Assembly (NCBI GenBank): GCA_021823875.1
Contig: JAKAMD010000207.1
Span: 1 to 6,433, forward strand
Origin: Pseudomonadota bacterium
GTDB taxonomy: Bacteria > Pseudomonadota > Alphaproteobacteria > Rhizobiales > Xanthobacteraceae
Direction: 5' to 3'
Length of the DNA: 6,433 nt
In this document: positions 5,025 through 6,433 of the stretch, one piece after another
Layout of the letters: the number at the start of each line of letters is the position of its first letter
Position numbering within the stretch: the first letter of the stretch is position 1
Position numbers and translations under genes: made by a program
The notes under the pieces: model-generated
Databases searched by the model: none
What the model was told of the DNA's origin: nothing
The model's input: only the letters and a program-made list of their open reading frames with translations

Positions 5025-5042
5025 AGTGCGACGCCTGACATG

Positions 5043-5068
5043 AAAAAGGCCCGCCGGGCGGCGGGCCT
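5043..5068 (-). terminator. Intrinsic terminator of leuC
   Basis: A perfect 9-base stem pairs AGGCCCGCC (5047-5055) with GGCGGGCCT (5060-5068) around a four-base loop. On the minus strand the stem runs directly into TTTTT (5043-5047), the normal form of a rho-independent terminator, about 30 bases past the leuC stop. On the plus strand only CTCTTG follows, so it would be weak for the third exported gene, which ends 22 bases before the stem and converges on it. Confidence 0.9.
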
Positions 5069-5097
5069 CTTGAAGTGTGGCCGTCGTGGCGGCCCGC

Positions 5098-6433
5098 TTA
5101 TTTCCACTCGCGCACGTCGACGAAGTGGCCGGCGATCGCCGCCGCTGCCGCCATCGCCGGCGACACCAGATGGGTGCGGCCCTTATAGCCCTGGCGGCCT
5201 TCGAAGTTGCGGTTCGAGGTCGAAGCGCAACGCTCGCCCGGCTTGAGCTTGTCCGGGTTCATGGCGAGACACATCGAGCAGCCCGGCTCGCGCCAGTCGA
5301 AGCCGGCGGCCAGGAAGATCTTGTGCAGGCCTTCGGCTTCCGCCTGTTCCTTCACCAGACCCGAGCCCGGCACGATCATGGCGTTGACATTGCCGTTGAC
5401 CGTCTTGCCTTCGACCACTTTCGCCACCGCGCGCAAATCCTCGATGCGCGCATTGGTGCAGGAGCCGATGAACACGCGATCGATCTTGATGTCGGTGATC
5501 TTCTCGCCGCCCTGCAAGCCCATATAACCGAGCGAGCGCTCGGCGGCGATGCGCTTATGCTCGTCGGCGATCTCGCTTAGCACCGGCACGCGGCCGGTGA
5601 TGGAGATGACCTGCTCGGGGCTGGTGCCCCAGGTGACGAGCGGCGGCAGCTTGGCGGCATCGAGCCGGATTTCGCGGTCGAAATGCGCGCCGTCATCGGA
5701 CTGCAGCGTTTCCCAGTAGCGCATGGCCTGATCCCAGGCTGCGCCTTTGGGCGCCTTCGGCTTGTCCTTGAGATAGGCGTAGGCCTTCTCATCCGGCGCG
5801 ATGAAGCCGGCCTTGGCGCCGCCTTCGACCGACATGTTGCAGACGGTCATACGCCCTTCCATCGAGAGCGAGCGGATCGCCTCGCCGGCATATTCCAGCG
5901 CGTAGCCGGTGCCGCCGGCGGTGCCGATCTCACCGATGATGGCGAGGATGATGTCCTTGGCGGTGACGCCTTGCGGCAGCACGCCGTCGACCACTGCGCG
6001 CATGTTCTTCGACTTCTTCTGGATCAGCGTCTGCGTCGCCAAGACGTGCTCGACTTCCGAGGTGCCGATGCCGTAGGCGAGCGCGCCGAAAGCGCCATGC
6101 GTCGCGGTGTGGCTGTCGCCGCACACGATCGTGGTGCCGGGCAGCGTGAAGCCCTGTTCGGGGCCGATGATGTGCACGATGCCCTGACGCTTATCGAACT
6201 CGTTGTAATATTCGATGCCGAAGTCGCGCGCGTTCTCGGCTAGCGTCTTGATCTGCTCGGCGCTTTCCGGATCGGGATTGGGGTGATGGCGGTCGGTGGT
6301 CGGCACGTTGTGATCGACCACGGCCAGCGTCTTGTTCGGCGCGTGCACCTTGCGTCCGGTAGTGCGCAGACCTTCGAAGGCCTGCGGTGACGTCACCTCG
6401 TGCACCAGATGGCGGTCGATGTAGAGGAGGCAG
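5098..6433 (-). CDS. leuC: 3-isopropylmalate dehydratase large subunit, partial (N-terminus beyond right edge)
   Basis: LeuC is the catalytic 4Fe-4S subunit of isopropylmalate isomerase in leucine synthesis and an aconitase relative. The frame is open to the right edge (first visible residues CLLYIDRHLVHEVTSPQAFEGLR), so the true start, roughly 20-25 residues earlier, lies outside; GTG 6405 is an internal Val, not the start. About 444 residues are visible of the usual 465-475. The three cluster ligands are present: Cys in IGSCTNARIED (codon 5458-5460) and two in PGCSMCLAMNPD (codons 5278-5280 and 5269-5271). Active-site stretches VVDHNVPTTDR and GDSHTATHGAFGALAYGIGTSEVEHVLATQT are intact. It ends at TAA 5098-5100 and is followed by a strong terminator. 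Its partner leuD is on the same strand but beyond five unrelated genes. Confidence 0.97.
   Translation of the reverse strand, partial: CLLYIDRHLVHEVTSPQAFEGLRTTGRKVHAPNKTLAVVDHNVPTTDRHHPNPDPESAEQIKTLAENARDFGIEYYNEFDKRQGIVHIIGPEQGFTLPGTTIVCGDSHTATHGAFGALAYGIGTSEVEHVLATQTLIQKKSKNMRAVVDGVLPQGVTAKDIILAIIGEIGTAGGTGYALEYAGEAIRSLSMEGRMTVCNMSVEGGAKAGFIAPDEKAYAYLKDKPKAPKGAAWDQAMRYWETLQSDDGAHFDREIRLDAAKLPPLVTWGTSPEQVISITGRVPVLSEIADEHKRIAAERSLGYMGLQGGEKITDIKIDRVFIGSCTNARIEDLRAVAKVVEGKTVNGNVNAMIVPGSGLVKEQAEAEGLHKIFLAAGFDWREPGCSMCLAMNPDKLKPGERCASTSNRNFEGRQGYKGRTHLVSPAMAAAAAIAGHFVDVREWK

Noticed and set aside
4325..5038. 237-codon plus-strand open frame across the exported genes
   Set aside because: It runs out of frame through three genes that each have a signal peptide and ribosome site; its sequence is Arg/Ala/Gly low complexity.
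5077..6243. Long plus-strand open frames opposite leuC
   Set aside because: They are antisense shadows of leuC; rich in Arg, Ala and Gly with no recognisable motif and no ribosome sites.
1..6433. tRNA, rRNA, CRISPR array, insertion sequence or integrase
   Set aside because: No cloverleaf, regular spaced repeats, transposase motif or terminal inverted repeats were seen, including at the edges of the putatively inserted segment.

Overview
The window is high-GC DNA whose gene content and protein sequences fit an alphaproteobacterium of the order Hyphomicrobiales (Bradyrhizobium, Rhodopseudomonas or Pseudolabrys-like). The evidence is the LeuC and LeuD sequence style, the small signal-peptide proteins rich in Gly, His, Trp and Tyr, and a B12-type radical SAM protein of a kind I associate with these bacteria. 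Genus assignment is inference.

Layout from left to right. Positions 1-180 (minus) hold the start of a small exported protein that runs off the left edge. Positions 198-430 are intergenic and dense in CTTGA/TCAAG inverted repeats. Positions 431-2244 (plus) carry a B12-binding-type radical SAM gene that is broken twice: an amber codon where a Trp is expected (1229-1231), and a perfect 17-bp tandem duplication (1295-1328) that shifts the frame. Removing the duplicated 17 bases and reading the amber as Trp restores one 598-residue frame. Next come leuD (2405-3010, minus) with a plausible promoter of its own, then a tightly spaced two-gene operon of a zincin-like metallopeptidase (3604-4038, minus) and an HXXEE-motif membrane protein (3112-3588, minus). 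Three tiny exported proteins follow on the plus strand (4132-4380, 4398-4646, 4713-5024). A clear intrinsic terminator (about 5043-5068) ends leuC (5098 to the right edge, minus; its N-terminus lies outside).

How the genes relate. LeuC and LeuD are the two subunits of isopropylmalate isomerase in leucine biosynthesis. They are encoded on the same strand but separated by about 2.1 kb of unrelated genes and a terminator, so they are probably separate transcripts. The metallopeptidase and HXXEE genes look translationally coupled. The three exported proteins form a same-strand cluster of unknown role.

The most interesting structure is around the radical SAM gene. The last bases of leuD and the first bases of the left-edge exported gene are a 27/29 direct repeat (169-197 and 2403-2431). 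This suggests that leuD once overlapped the exported gene directly, and that the lower-GC radical SAM segment was inserted between them with duplication of the junction. I saw no complete new defence, CRISPR or RNA system here.
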